NCBI GenBank assembly: GCA_003537755.1
Contig: DPQS01000048.1
Location: 1-18,250 of the forward strand
Direction of reading: 5' to 3'
Source of the DNA: Clostridiales bacterium
GTDB taxonomy: Bacteria > Bacillota > Clostridia > Christensenellales > CAG-314
DNA length: 18,250 nt
Every line of letters begins with the position of its first letter. Within the stretch, counting starts at the first letter, position 1. The notes beneath the pieces are model-generated. The model was given only the letters and a program-made list of their open reading frames with translations, searched no databases and had not been told where the DNA came from. This document shows positions 6,677 through 14,038 of this stretch, piece after piece. The translations under genes were made by a program, and so were the position numbers.

Positions 6677-7243
6677 ATGAAAGTATCAAACGAAACGGAG
6701 GATCGAACTAACCAACAAAGTACTGCTACTGCCACAACGAATGTAACCCGACTGCACCGCGACAGAGAACGCTACAGACAAATAATAAAACAAATACTGT
6801 TCGACCTGAATTTCCGAAGTAAACTCGTCGGTACGCAGTACCTCGAAGAAGCAATCGTCGTAAGATGCTCGTTCGCACAAAAGACAATACGCGCGATGGA
6901 CATCTACAAATACGTTGCATTGCACCACTCGGCAAACCCCGTAAACGTTGAACGAGCCATTCGTAATACTTTATACGATTGTTACCGCCACGGCGAACTT
7001 GCGAAAATTAACAAATTGTTCGGCACTCGCATAGTAAACAATGCCTATCCGCCTACATCGTCGGATTTCATTTGCGAAGTTGCTTCACGTATACGTTACG
7101 GATTCAAATACACCGATCCTCCAAACGAACACGCGGCGTTGAATAATACTCAGGACTACTCCGAGCTGGTCGCAAGCACCCACGCGCTCGGCGGCGACAG
7201 TTGGCAAGATCGTTTTACAAGTATTTTTGGCAAAAACAAGTAA
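6677..7243 (+). CDS. Orphan Spo0A C-terminal-domain DNA-binding protein without a receiver domain
   Basis: A 188-residue protein whose residues about 33-142 match the Spo0A effector domain (Spo0A_C). Compare SKLVGTQYLEEAI (48-60) with the Spo0A motif IKGYQYLREAI; NPVNVERAIRNTLYD (87-101) with TPSRVERAIRHAIE, the recognition helix; INKLFGTRIVNN (111-122) with INKIFGYTINN; and PPTSSDFICEVASRIR (125-140) with KPTNSEFIAMIADKLR, the segment near the SigA-contact region. The usual phosphoreceiver domain of about 120 residues is missing and replaced by a short polar leader (1-30) rich in Thr, Asn and Gln; a 45-residue tail follows the domain. The start is ATG with GGAG nine bases upstream. It is a predicted transcription factor that cannot be switched by phosphorylation in the normal way. 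It is flanked by its own promoter and terminator, convergent with a lipoprotein gene and divergent from rny. Confidence 0.85.
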   Translation: MKVSNETEDRTNQQSTATATTNVTRLHRDRERYRQIIKQILFDLNFRSKLVGTQYLEEAIVVRCSFAQKTIRAMDIYKYVALHHSANPVNVERAIRNTLYDCYRHGELAKINKLFGTRIVNNAYPPTSSDFICEVASRIRYGFKYTDPPNEHAALNNTQDYSELVASTHALGGDSWQDRFTSIFGKNK

Positions 7244-7363
7244 TTTTTCGTTGCCGTCGCTCAATTTTTTTCGCAAAAGTGGCAACGGTCAATAAATTGT
7301 ACTGAAAGCCGCATTTACCAAACAGAGAAAAACAACGTGTAAACAAATGAGAATAAAACACTA

Positions 7364-7396
7364 AACGCACCCTGAACAAACCAAGGTGCGTTTTTT
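7364..7396 (+). terminator. Rho-independent terminator of the Spo0A-like gene
   Basis: AACGCACC (7364-7371) pairs with GGTGCGTT (7385-7392), eight perfect pairs, followed by a run of six T. It lies about 120 bases past the stop at 7243. Read on the other strand the same hairpin has a weaker T tail and might serve the convergent lipoprotein gene. A second hairpin arm pair (CGTTGCC/GGCAACG, about 7250-7289) has a long loop and no T run. Confidence 0.8.
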
Positions 7397-7434
7397 AGTT
7401 GTCGGTTACAGAGTTTTAGCCTTGTCGACAAAAA

Positions 7435-7998
7435 TCAGCTCCATTTTTCGTCAAGATACTGAGCGACGTCCCACGTAGTTTTGTTTACACTGTCGTCAAA
7501 CCTTACGCTTTTTACCAATTCGCAACGATATTTCAGATCGGCGTTGCCCGAGCGCATTGTAGTAATTGAATATACGGCGTAACCTGCCGCGCCGCTTTTG
7601 CCTGCGACCTCGACTACGATTTTGAGGTATTCCTGCACGCCCGATTCGCCTACGCCCGACAGCACTGCATGGTAACAAAGCGTTCCGCCTTCTGTCAGAG
7701 TGTAATTTCCGAGATACTTGCCAATGCTCCAACCATTGGAAAAGCCCGAGAAATCGGTTTTGTTTTTGTACGCATACACGCTGCAATCCTGTTTACTTTC
7801 AAGAAAGTAAATTTCACCGATGCCTGACGACGTCATATGAGTGACGACATCGCCGTTTTCGTCCTTTCTGCCGACGTTTTGGGAATTGTCAATGTCAAAC
7901 CAGACATAGTTACTTTCGCCTTTTTCGAGATCCGTTCCGCAAGCGAACAGACAAACGGCAACCAGACAAACAGTCAACATCAATGCAATCTTTTTCAT
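7435..7998 (-). CDS. Small predicted lipoprotein with structured leader, function unknown
   Basis: A 187-residue protein with a type II signal peptide: MKKIALML, a hydrophobic core, and the lipobox LFAC with lipidated Cys20. The mature domain has alternating polar/hydrophobic segments (YVWFDIDNSQ, GEIYFLESKQDCSVYAY, LKIVVEVAGKSG), suggesting a beta-rich extracytoplasmic fold, with many Gly and Asn. I recognise no family. The ATG at 7998 has AAGGAG ten bases upstream. Its own SigA promoter lies at 8201-8229, leaving an unusually long leader of about 196 nt with several stable hairpins. It is convergent with the Spo0A-like gene and probably monocistronic. Confidence 0.82.
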   Translation of the reverse strand: MKKIALMLTVCLVAVCLFACGTDLEKGESNYVWFDIDNSQNVGRKDENGDVVTHMTSSGIGEIYFLESKQDCSVYAYKNKTDFSGFSNGWSIGKYLGNYTLTEGGTLCYHAVLSGVGESGVQEYLKIVVEVAGKSGAAGYAVYSITTMRSGNADLKYRCELVKSVRFDDSVNKTTWDVAQYLDEKWS

Positions 7999-8040
7999 TG
8001 TTTCACATCTCCTTTTGATTCAAGCGGTGTTAAACAGTCC

Positions 8041-8158
8041 TTGTCGCAAAATAAGACACTCGGGTGCTCGGTAACATTGCCGACTTCACGGCAGGTTGTA
8101 GACAATAAGATAAAAATGCCCGCATCTTTACGACGGCTGACTTGTCAGGCATGCCGTC
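8041..8158 (-). ncRNA. Structured 5' leader, candidate cis-regulatory RNA
   Basis: In the leader of the lipoprotein gene two compact folds are visible on the minus strand. The first is a hairpin with GACGG/CCGTC (8132-8136 with 8154-8158) stacked on CTGAC/GTCAG (8137-8141 with 8144-8148). The second is a junction closed by TTGTC/GACAA (8101-8105 with 8041-8045) that contains a TGCCG/CGGCA hairpin (8078-8093) and a GCAC/GTGT hairpin with a CCGA loop (8056-8067). I compared it from memory with the c-di-GMP, c-di-AMP, cobalamin, TPP, SAM, guanidine and T-box consensus elements and saw no match. A regulatory role is inference. Confidence 0.4.
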
Positions 8159-8200
8159 ACGTAAGCAATTTGACAGGATTTCTCTTTCTTCTACATCCGA

Positions 8201-8229
8201 AATATATCATACATAATTCCACTTGTCAA
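8201..8229 (-). promoter_or_regulatory. SigA promoter of the lipoprotein gene at 7435-7998
   Basis: The minus strand has TTGACA (8224-8229), a 17-base spacer ending in TGA, and TATATT (8201-8206): a consensus -35 with an extended -10. The predicted start is near 8194. Confidence 0.85.
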
Positions 8230-8262
8230 TAGCAAAAAAGACCGATTTTTTGTCGGTCTTAC
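8227..8262 (-). terminator. Rho-independent terminator downstream of spoVM
   Basis: On the minus strand AAGACCGA and TCGGTCTT (eight perfect pairs) flank an A-rich loop of seven bases and are followed by TTTTGC. It insulates the lipoprotein promoter just beyond it from transcription coming from spoVM. Confidence 0.8.
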
Positions 8263-8414
8263 GGTAAAATCTGTTAATTTCGGTTGGTGATGACTTATTT
8301 TTGTTGCGAAATTACGACGAGCAGCAACTTGTTGCCACTCAGGCCACTTTTTTTCCGCCTTATTTATTTTGATACAAAATTACAGCATGCGGCAACTCCG
8401 CGTTTGCGCCGATG

Positions 8415-8507
8415 CTACTTCCTGCCCACAACCAGTTTGCCAAGGATAAGCCTGAGAAACGCGCCGACAAACGACGGGACTTTTACGCATACTATTTTGC
8501 TTTTCAC
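8415..8507 (-). CDS. spoVM: Stage V sporulation protein M
   Basis: A 30-codon gene. The core VKVPSFVGAFLRLILG (residues 8-23) aligns without gaps to the Bacillus subtilis SpoVM core IKLPKFLGGIVRAMLG: Pro11 corresponds to Pro9, Gly15 to Gly13, Arg19 to Arg17, and Leu22-Gly23 to Leu20-Gly21. SpoVM is an amphipathic helical peptide that recognises the convex forespore membrane and anchors SpoIVA for coat assembly. The start is GTG at 8507 with GGAGAG about six bases upstream; the C-terminus is GRK. It lies just after the rpe terminator, matching the Bacillus order rsgA-rpe-thiN-spoVM, but thiN is missing. It has a sporulation-type -10 upstream. At this length the assignment rests on the motif plus location together, and both agree. 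Confidence 0.85.
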   Translation of the reverse strand: MKSKIVCVKVPSFVGAFLRLILGKLVVGRK

Positions 8508-8526
8508 CGATACTCTCCGTTGCTAC

Positions 8527-8557
8527 AGTATATGACTTTGCGGCGCGAAAAGTGTCG
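8527..8557 (-). promoter_or_regulatory. Possible sporulation-sigma promoter of spoVM
   Basis: The minus strand has CATATACT (8527-8534), close to the -10 of mother-cell sigma factors SigE (CATACAAT) and SigK (CATAnnnTA), with an AC-containing -35 region about 17 bases upstream. No SigA promoter is evident. Mother-cell control fits SpoVM, which is SigE-dependent in Bacillus. Confidence 0.4.
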
Positions 8558-8564
8558 TTTTTGC

Positions 8565-8591
8565 AAAAAAAACGCCGCACGAAGCGACGTT
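8565..8591 (-). terminator. Rho-independent terminator of the gmk-rpe operon
   Basis: On the minus strand AACGTCGC (8584-8591) pairs with GCGGCGTT (8571-8578), eight pairs with one G-U, closed by a TTCGT loop and followed by a T run. It lies about 20 bases after the rpe stop. Confidence 0.88.
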
Positions 8592-8612
8592 AATATTTGC
8601 AAATCAAACTAA

Positions 8613-9248
8613 TCACAGATTTTTCAGCGAAGCGACAGCTGCCGTTCTGTCCTCGGCGCGCATGATGTAACTGCCCGCAACAAGCACGTTTGCCCCTGCG
8701 TCCACGCACAGTTTGCCTGCCTGCGCGTTTATGCCGCCGTCTACCTCGATAAGTCCGTCGTACTTTGCACGTATTTCGGCAATTTTGCGCGGTGCGTCGG
8801 GGTTGAATTTCTGACCGCCGAAACCAGGCTCTACCGACATCACAAGCACCATTTCGACGTCCGCAAGGTACGGTTCTATTGCCGAAACGGGCGTGCCCGG
8901 CTTAAGCGACAACCCTGCCTTGACGCCTTTTGCGTGTATTGCCGCAATAGTTTCGGTAACGCGGTCGGTGGCTTCCACGTGGAAGGTAATTATGTCCGCG
9001 CCCGCCGCAACAAAATCGTCAATGTAGCGGATAGGCTCGTTTATCATAAGGTGCACGTCAAGTGGCAAATCCAGCACGTTGTCAACGCACTTTACAACAG
9101 GCGCGCCGAAACTGATATTAGGCACAAACAAACCGTCCATCACGTCGCAGTGAATCCAATCGGACTTAGCCGCCGCAAGCGAGCGACATTCCTCGCCGAG
9201 AAAAGCAAAGTCCGCGTTGAGTATCGAAGGACTGACAATTGTTGACAT
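8613..9248 (-). CDS. rpe: Ribulose-phosphate 3-epimerase
   Basis: A 211-residue TIM-barrel enzyme that interconverts ribulose 5-phosphate and xylulose 5-phosphate in the pentose phosphate pathway, in the cytoplasm. Diagnostic motifs are all present: SPSILNADF at the N-terminus, WIHCDVMDGLFVPNISFG (metal His and catalytic Asp), DVHLMI, ITFHVEA, MSVEPGFGGQKF, EVDGGIN (second catalytic Asp) and AGS for phosphate binding. The length is slightly short of the usual 215-225. The ATG at 9248 has AGAGG about eight bases upstream. It starts 15 bases after rsgA, is the last gene of the operon, and is followed by a strong terminator. Confidence 0.96.
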   Translation of the reverse strand: MSTIVSPSILNADFAFLGEECRSLAAAKSDWIHCDVMDGLFVPNISFGAPVVKCVDNVLDLPLDVHLMINEPIRYIDDFVAAGADIITFHVEATDRVTETIAAIHAKGVKAGLSLKPGTPVSAIEPYLADVEMVLVMSVEPGFGGQKFNPDAPRKIAEIRAKYDGLIEVDGGINAQAGKLCVDAGANVLVAGSYIMRAEDRTAAVASLKNL

Positions 9249-9263
9249 AATACACCTCTCAAA

Positions 9264-10139
9264 TCAATATTTGTTGCGTTCCGCCTCGACAAGTTCCTTG
9301 TATTCTTCAAGGTATCTGTCGTAGCGAGCCTTGCTCAGCGTGCCGTCCAGAGCCGCTTTTTTGACGGCACAATCGGGCTCGACGGTGTGCGTACAGGACG
9401 TAAACTTGCACTCATGTGCCGCCGTCACGAAGTCGTCCAGGTACAGGCGCAGTTCGTCCGAGCGGATATCTGTAATGTCGCACAGCGAAAAGCCGCATGT
9501 ATCCACCACGTATCCGCCGCACACGGAATGCAACGAAGCGTGCCTTGTCGTGTGCGTGCCGCGACCACTTTTTTCCGACAGACCGCCGGTCTTTTCCGCA
9601 AGGGTCGGGCAAAGCGCGTTGAGCAAACTTGTTTTGCCTACAGCCGACTGCCCTGCAAAGCACGCAACATGTCCGTTTATGTAGGGTACCAGCGCGTCGG
9701 CGTTGCCGTTTTCGGCGGAGGTTTCCAACACGTCGCACACTTTGCCGTACTCGACTTTGCACTCCTCGGCAAGTTTGCCGCCAAGGTCGGTTTTGTTGAC
9801 AACAATCACAGGCTCGATGGCGGAATGAAAACAGTTGACAAGCACCTTGTCCACAAGGTAAAAATCCGGTTCGGGCTCACTCGCCACCACGATAAAACAC
9901 ACGTCCACGTTGGCAACTTCGGGGCGGGCAAGTTTATTTTTACGCGGAAGCACTTCCACGATGTTCCCCTTGTTGCCGTGCAGCCGTTCAAATTCCACTT
10001 CGTCTCCGATAAGTATACAGAGGTCATTGTAGCGCAGTTTTTTGGGCGCGAAACATACAAATTTGCCCTGCTGAGCGGCAACGTTAAACACACCGCCCAC
10101 GCCTTTTACTACAATTCCGCGCAAGTTTTGCTTAGCCAT
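9264..10139 (-). CDS. rsgA: Ribosome small subunit biogenesis GTPase RsgA
   Basis: A 291-residue circularly permuted GTPase that helps 30S subunit maturation. An N-terminal OB-fold (about 1-70) is followed by the G domain in permuted order: NKTD (G4), then a switch to GQSAVGKTSLLNAL (G1/P-loop), then DTCGF (G3); a C-terminal zinc site has CKFTSCTHTVEPDC (three Cys and one His). The ATG at 10139 lies inside the end of rlmN (8-base overlap) and has AAAGG about eight bases upstream; an in-frame GTG at 10145 is too close to that site. In most Firmicutes the PrpC/PrkC phosphatase-kinase pair sits just upstream of rsgA; here rlmN abuts it directly. Confidence 0.96.
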   Translation of the reverse strand: MAKQNLRGIVVKGVGGVFNVAAQQGKFVCFAPKKLRYNDLCILIGDEVEFERLHGNKGNIVEVLPRKNKLARPEVANVDVCFIVVASEPEPDFYLVDKVLVNCFHSAIEPVIVVNKTDLGGKLAEECKVEYGKVCDVLETSAENGNADALVPYINGHVACFAGQSAVGKTSLLNALCPTLAEKTGGLSEKSGRGTHTTRHASLHSVCGGYVVDTCGFSLCDITDIRSDELRLYLDDFVTAAHECKFTSCTHTVEPDCAVKKAALDGTLSKARYDRYLEEYKELVEAERNKY

Positions 10140-11205
10140 TTGCACCGCCTTTGTCGTCGATGTCGCCTTCCTCGATGAAACGTTTGCGAAGTTGTCCGCA
10201 TGCGCCCTCGATGTCCTGTCCCATCGTGCGACGGCGTGTTGCCGAAATGCCGAGTTTGGTAAGGTAACCGATAAATCGTTTCAGCGTCGCTTCCGAAGTG
10301 CCTTTAAGCCCCGTTTCCTTGACAGGGTTGAGAGCAATCACGTTTACGTGTACGCTCATGTTGCGAAGAAGCGAAGCCAGTTTAAGCGCGTGCGCGTAAG
10401 TGTCGTTTTGCCCGTCGATAAGAGTGTATTCCACTATCACGCGGCGACCTGTCTGCCGGAAGTAATACCTGCACGCCTCAACGGCTTCCTCGACGGAATA
10501 GGCATTGGTAACGGGCATGATTTGTTTGCGCTGTTCGTTGTCGGGATTGTGCAATGACAAGGTAAGGTTGACGTGCAGCCCCATGTCGGCAAGATCACGC
10601 ATGCGCGGCGCAAGTCCGCATGTACTAAGGGAAATGTTGCGCAAACTGATGTTTATGCCGTCGTCCGACGACACCAGGTGCAAAAACTTTGTTACGTTGT
10701 CGAAGTTGTCCAGCGGTTCGCCGCTACCCATCATGACGATATTCGTTACGTATCTGCCGCCGTCCGCGCCCTTTCCGAGTGCGTTTACCGCAAGCACTTC
10801 GCCGAGAATTTCACCTGCGGACAGGTTGCGGACAAGCCCGCCCAATGTACTTGCGCAAAACTTGCACCCCATCCGACACCCGACCTGCGACGAAACGCAC
10901 AGTGTGTTGCCGTATTTGTAGCGCATCAGCACACCCTCGACGACGTTGCCGTCAAAAACGCGAAACAAAAACTTTTGCGTACCGTCTATTGCCGAAGTGA
11001 GCGTTTTGACAATTACCGCCGAACGCGCCACGCAGTCTGCTTTCAGTTTGTCGCGCAGTGCCTTTGGCAGGTTGGTCATTTCGTCGAAGTCGGCGTTTTT
11101 GGTAAGCCAATCGAAAATTTGCTTGCCTACAAACGTCTTAACGTTGTAGTTAGCCGTTACAAAGTCGGTAAGTTCCGTTTGGGTGAAATCTTGCAGTAAT
11201 ACCAT
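10132..11205 (-). CDS. rlmN: Dual-specificity 23S rRNA (A2503) / tRNA (A37) C2-methyltransferase RlmN
   Basis: A 357-residue radical SAM enzyme that methylates C2 of A2503 in 23S rRNA and A37 in some tRNAs. The 4Fe-4S motif is CRMGCKFC (CxxxCxxC), the auxiliary Cys sits seven residues earlier in TLCVSSQ, and the methyl-carrier Cys is in the C-terminal GACGQLR. The GSGEPLDN stretch for SAM binding and the LSLHNPD and VEYTLIDGQND segments are typical. The ATG at 11205 is the only sensible start by alignment (MVLLQDFTQTEL), but the ribosome site before it is weak; it starts 15 bases after rsmB, so translational coupling is likely. Its last eight bases overlap rsgA. Confidence 0.96.
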   Translation of the reverse strand: MVLLQDFTQTELTDFVTANYNVKTFVGKQIFDWLTKNADFDEMTNLPKALRDKLKADCVARSAVIVKTLTSAIDGTQKFLFRVFDGNVVEGVLMRYKYGNTLCVSSQVGCRMGCKFCASTLGGLVRNLSAGEILGEVLAVNALGKGADGGRYVTNIVMMGSGEPLDNFDNVTKFLHLVSSDDGINISLRNISLSTCGLAPRMRDLADMGLHVNLTLSLHNPDNEQRKQIMPVTNAYSVEEAVEACRYYFRQTGRRVIVEYTLIDGQNDTYAHALKLASLLRNMSVHVNVIALNPVKETGLKGTSEATLKRFIGYLTKLGISATRRRTMGQDIEGACGQLRKRFIEEGDIDDKGGANG

Positions 11206-11220
11206 ATTGCTTGTCAGTGT

Positions 11221-12498
11221 TCAGCGTGAAGTCGTATTTGTTTTGCGCATTGCCGCCACAAAAAAGCCTTGCATTACCTCCGACGGCAAAAATTGATGTT
11301 GCGTTTGTCCGTCGGCTTCGGGAAATTGCGGCAAAGTGATTTTTTCGGGGGCAAAATCGGGGTGTTCGGCAAGGAAACGGCGCACTTGTTGCCCGTTTTC
11401 ATTGTCAAACACCGTACATGTGGAGTACACCAGCACGCCGCCGTCGGCAACATAACGGCATGCATTGCCGAGAATTGCCCTTTGCAACTTCATAAGGGTG
11501 CCGATGTCCTCGTTTTTGCGAAAAATCTTGATGTCAGGGTGGTTGTCCAGCACGCCGAAACCGCTGCACGGTACGTCACACAACACAAGGTCGAACTTGC
11601 CTGCAAGGCTTTCGTCAAACTGCGTCGCATCGGCAACTTTGGCAGCGACGTCCACGCCGAGCCGCTTGGCGTAGGTCTGGATAAGTGCAACCCTGTGCGG
11701 GTGAATGTCGCACGCGGTAACGTTTGCCGCCGCGCAAAGTTGCTTGACATACACCGCTTTGCCACCGGGTGCCGAACAGCAATCCAGCATATTTTTGGGG
11801 TTGAATGCGGCGCAAACACGCGATACGCACATGCTGCCAAGGCTTTGCACGGTAAAGGTTTCGTCGGGTGCGCCCACTCTGCCGTCGACAAAAAACGCGT
11901 CGGGAAATACTGTCGGGCGTACTTCGCTGCCGAAACGCGCAGAAACTTCGCTTGCGTTGACTGGCGCGGAGAAACGCACCGTAGTTGCCGTGTCGTGCTT
12001 TGCCGAAACTATTTTCAGGGCGGTTTCCTTGCCGTAATCCTTGACAAGTTTTTTAACAGCCCACAACGGATAGGAATACCTTACCGAAGCCGCCTCAATC
12101 TCGTCCGTCGGGTAATCGTCGAAGTCAGGCAGGACGTCGGCAAGCGTTTTAAGCGTGGCGTTTACAAAACCGACTATTCGTCTGTCACCGCTGTTTTTGG
12201 CAAGTTCCGCGACGTCGTTGACAACGGCATACACGGGGATTGACAGTTCTGCAAGGCAATATGCGCCGATTTTAAGGTACAACAGCGCGTCGCCTTTGGG
12301 CATTTTTTTGACATGTTTGCCGATTATGTAATCCAGCCTGATGTCGTTGTCCAGCACGCCGTAGACAATTTTTGTAACCAATGCTTTGTCCTTGGCTTTG
12401 CAATTTTTCAGCGAATTGTTGAGCGTAATGGACGAAAAGGCACCGTCATTGTAAATTTGCGACAGCGTAAGGAAACTTTTCAGAAATGCCGTGTTCAT
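11221..12498 (-). CDS. rsmB: 16S rRNA (cytosine-967-C5) methyltransferase RsmB
   Basis: A 425-residue protein with an N-terminal NusB-like RNA-binding domain (about 1-130) and a C-terminal Rossmann-fold methyltransferase. The SAM-binding loop is CCSAPGGKA, and the two catalytic cysteines are in DVPCSGFGVLDNHPD and YSTCTVFDNEN. It forms m5C at position 967 of 16S rRNA. The ATG at 12498 overlaps the fmt stop codon as ATGA, so translation is coupled. Order fmt-rsmB-rlmN is conserved across Firmicutes. Confidence 0.96.
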   Translation of the reverse strand: MNTAFLKSFLTLSQIYNDGAFSSITLNNSLKNCKAKDKALVTKIVYGVLDNDIRLDYIIGKHVKKMPKGDALLYLKIGAYCLAELSIPVYAVVNDVAELAKNSGDRRIVGFVNATLKTLADVLPDFDDYPTDEIEAASVRYSYPLWAVKKLVKDYGKETALKIVSAKHDTATTVRFSAPVNASEVSARFGSEVRPTVFPDAFFVDGRVGAPDETFTVQSLGSMCVSRVCAAFNPKNMLDCCSAPGGKAVYVKQLCAAANVTACDIHPHRVALIQTYAKRLGVDVAAKVADATQFDESLAGKFDLVLCDVPCSGFGVLDNHPDIKIFRKNEDIGTLMKLQRAILGNACRYVADGGVLVYSTCTVFDNENGQQVRRFLAEHPDFAPEKITLPQFPEADGQTQHQFLPSEVMQGFFVAAMRKTNTTSR

Positions 12499-13421
12499 AG
12501 GTCAAACTTTGCGCCGACGGGCAGCCGAGTACCGCACAAAAATGCGGCGACATCCATTTTGCGTCCGTTTTCCTTTTGCAGTTCGGTCACGTTTACCGCG
12601 CCTCCGCGGCATGCAACGGCAAGCACCTTTTTGCCGCATTCCACAATCGTACCGGGTTCGGCTTCGGGGTAAGTTTTGTCCGTCGGGCGAAGGGCGTAGA
12701 TTTTAAGGCGTTTACCGTCGATACTCGTCCATGCGGCAGGCGACGGATTGAGCGCGCGGACAAGGTTGATAAGTTCGTCGGCGGTCTTATTCCAGTCGAT
12801 ATGCTCCGTTTCGGCGGAAATTTTGTGGCAGAATGTTGCTTTGCTTTCGTCCTGCGGCGTAAACACTGCCGTTCCGTCGGCAATTTTGTCAAGAGCTTCC
12901 ACTATGCATTCCGCCCCGAGAGCCGACATGCGCGCAAACAATTCGCCGTTGGTTTCGTAGGGCAGTATGTCAATCGAGCGTTGCAGGATCATATCGCCCG
13001 CGTCCACCGCCCTGACCGTCTGCAAAATTGTAATGCCCGTTTGCGTCAGCCCTTGCCACACCGCGTACTGTATCGGTGCCGCGCCGCGAAGTTCGGGAAG
13101 CAAACTTCCGTGAATGTTGACTATGCCGTGGGGAGCGATGTCGATTACCTGCTGGGACAGAATTTGCCCGTAAGCCGCCGTCACCATGATGTCGGGGCGA
13201 AGTTCGGTAAGCGTTTCTACGCCGTCGCGCGAAATTTTTTCAAATTGATAAACGGGGATGTCGTGCGCAAGTGCATATTTTTTGACAGGGCAAAATTCCG
13301 TCTTGCCGCGTGCGCCCACCTTGTCGGGTTGACATACGCACGCCACAACCGTGTGACGGCCGTTTATTGCGTCCAGCGCAGGCACGCCGAAATCGGGCGT
13401 CCCGAGAAAGATTACTCTCAT
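12495..13421 (-). CDS. fmt: Methionyl-tRNA formyltransferase
   Basis: A 308-residue enzyme that transfers a formyl group from 10-formyl-tetrahydrofolate to Met-tRNA(fMet). Motifs: GTPDFGVP near the N-terminus, then NIHGSLLPELRGAAPIQYA (catalytic Asn and His with the SLLPxxRG loop) and DAGDMI (catalytic Asp), followed by the C-terminal OB-like tRNA-binding domain (from about 205). The ATG at 13421 is chosen because GGAGGG lies four bases before it and MRVIFLG is the family's usual start; the open frame reaches 13451 but offers no ribosome site. It follows def with a gap of about 160 bases, which is larger than elsewhere in the operon. Confidence 0.97.
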   Translation of the reverse strand: MRVIFLGTPDFGVPALDAINGRHTVVACVCQPDKVGARGKTEFCPVKKYALAHDIPVYQFEKISRDGVETLTELRPDIMVTAAYGQILSQQVIDIAPHGIVNIHGSLLPELRGAAPIQYAVWQGLTQTGITILQTVRAVDAGDMILQRSIDILPYETNGELFARMSALGAECIVEALDKIADGTAVFTPQDESKATFCHKISAETEHIDWNKTADELINLVRALNPSPAAWTSIDGKRLKIYALRPTDKTYPEAEPGTIVECGKKVLAVACRGGAVNVTELQKENGRKMDVAAFLCGTRLPVGAKFDL

Positions 13422-13582
13422 TTTCCCTCCGTTGACAAACGGCAAGCGCATTTTGTCAGCCTTGCAAAGCCAATCTGCTCGCAGTTTGTTTATGTTGAAT
13501 ATTCAGGCTTAAGTTGATAACCGCTAATATTTTTTTTGGTCGACATGGCGGCTGATCAGGCGTAAGACACCCGTCCGAGCAG

Positions 13583-14038
13583 TTAATCGTCCATGATTTT
13601 CTTAATCATCTTGTCGCAAAACAGAATTCCGTCAAGGTGATCCATTTCGTGCAGGAATACCCTTGCAAAGTATCCTTCGGCATGGATTTCCTGCGGTTTA
13701 CCGTTGCGGTCGAAGTACTTGACGTCAATGACTTCCGGACGTTCCACAAGCCCCCTGTAACCGGGCACCGACAGACAGCCTTCGTTGTCCACGCACTTAC
13801 CGCTTGCGTGAACAAGTGTCGGATTGACAAGTTCGTAACGTTTGTCGTCGTATTCCACAATACACACACGGCGCAGAATACCCACCTGCGGCGCGGCAAG
13901 ACCAAGCCCTTCGGCGTAGTCAAGGGTCTGAATCATATCGTCGATAAGCTCGGCAAGTTTCCCGTCAAATTTTTCCACAGGTTTACATACCTTGCGCAGG
14001 ATCGGATCGCCTACCTGCACTATTTTTCTTCGAGCCAT
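13583..14038 (-). CDS. def: Peptide deformylase
   Basis: A 151-residue metalloenzyme that removes the N-formyl group from new proteins, the counterpart of fmt next to it. All three signature motifs are present: GLGLAAPQVG (motif 1), EGCLSVPG with the metal-binding Cys (motif 2) and HEMDH with two metal His and the catalytic Glu (motif 3). The short C-terminus is typical of type I enzymes. The ATG at 14038 has GGAGGG about four to five bases upstream; the frame is open to 14059 without a better site. It is separated from priA by 181 noncoding bases, so a separate promoter is possible, though I found none with a good consensus. Confidence 0.97.
   Translation of the reverse strand: MARRKIVQVGDPILRKVCKPVEKFDGKLAELIDDMIQTLDYAEGLGLAAPQVGILRRVCIVEYDDKRYELVNPTLVHASGKCVDNEGCLSVPGYRGLVERPEVIDVKYFDRNGKPQEIHAEGYFARVFLHEMDHLDGILFCDKMIKKIMDD

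Noticed and set aside
8030..8152. A 40-codon frame in the lipoprotein leader as a leader peptide
   Set aside because: There is no ribosome binding site before the ATG, and the region is better explained by base pairing.
8041..8194. The leader as a known riboswitch class (c-di-GMP, c-di-AMP, cobalamin, TPP, SAM, T-box)
   Set aside because: None of the conserved core sequences of these classes could be found by eye; a covariance model search would be decisive.
9387..10178. Long plus-strand frame opposite rsgA, and similar frames opposite priA, fmt and coaBC
   Set aside because: All are antisense to genes with complete family motifs. The codon pattern of the real genes keeps these antisense frames open by chance.
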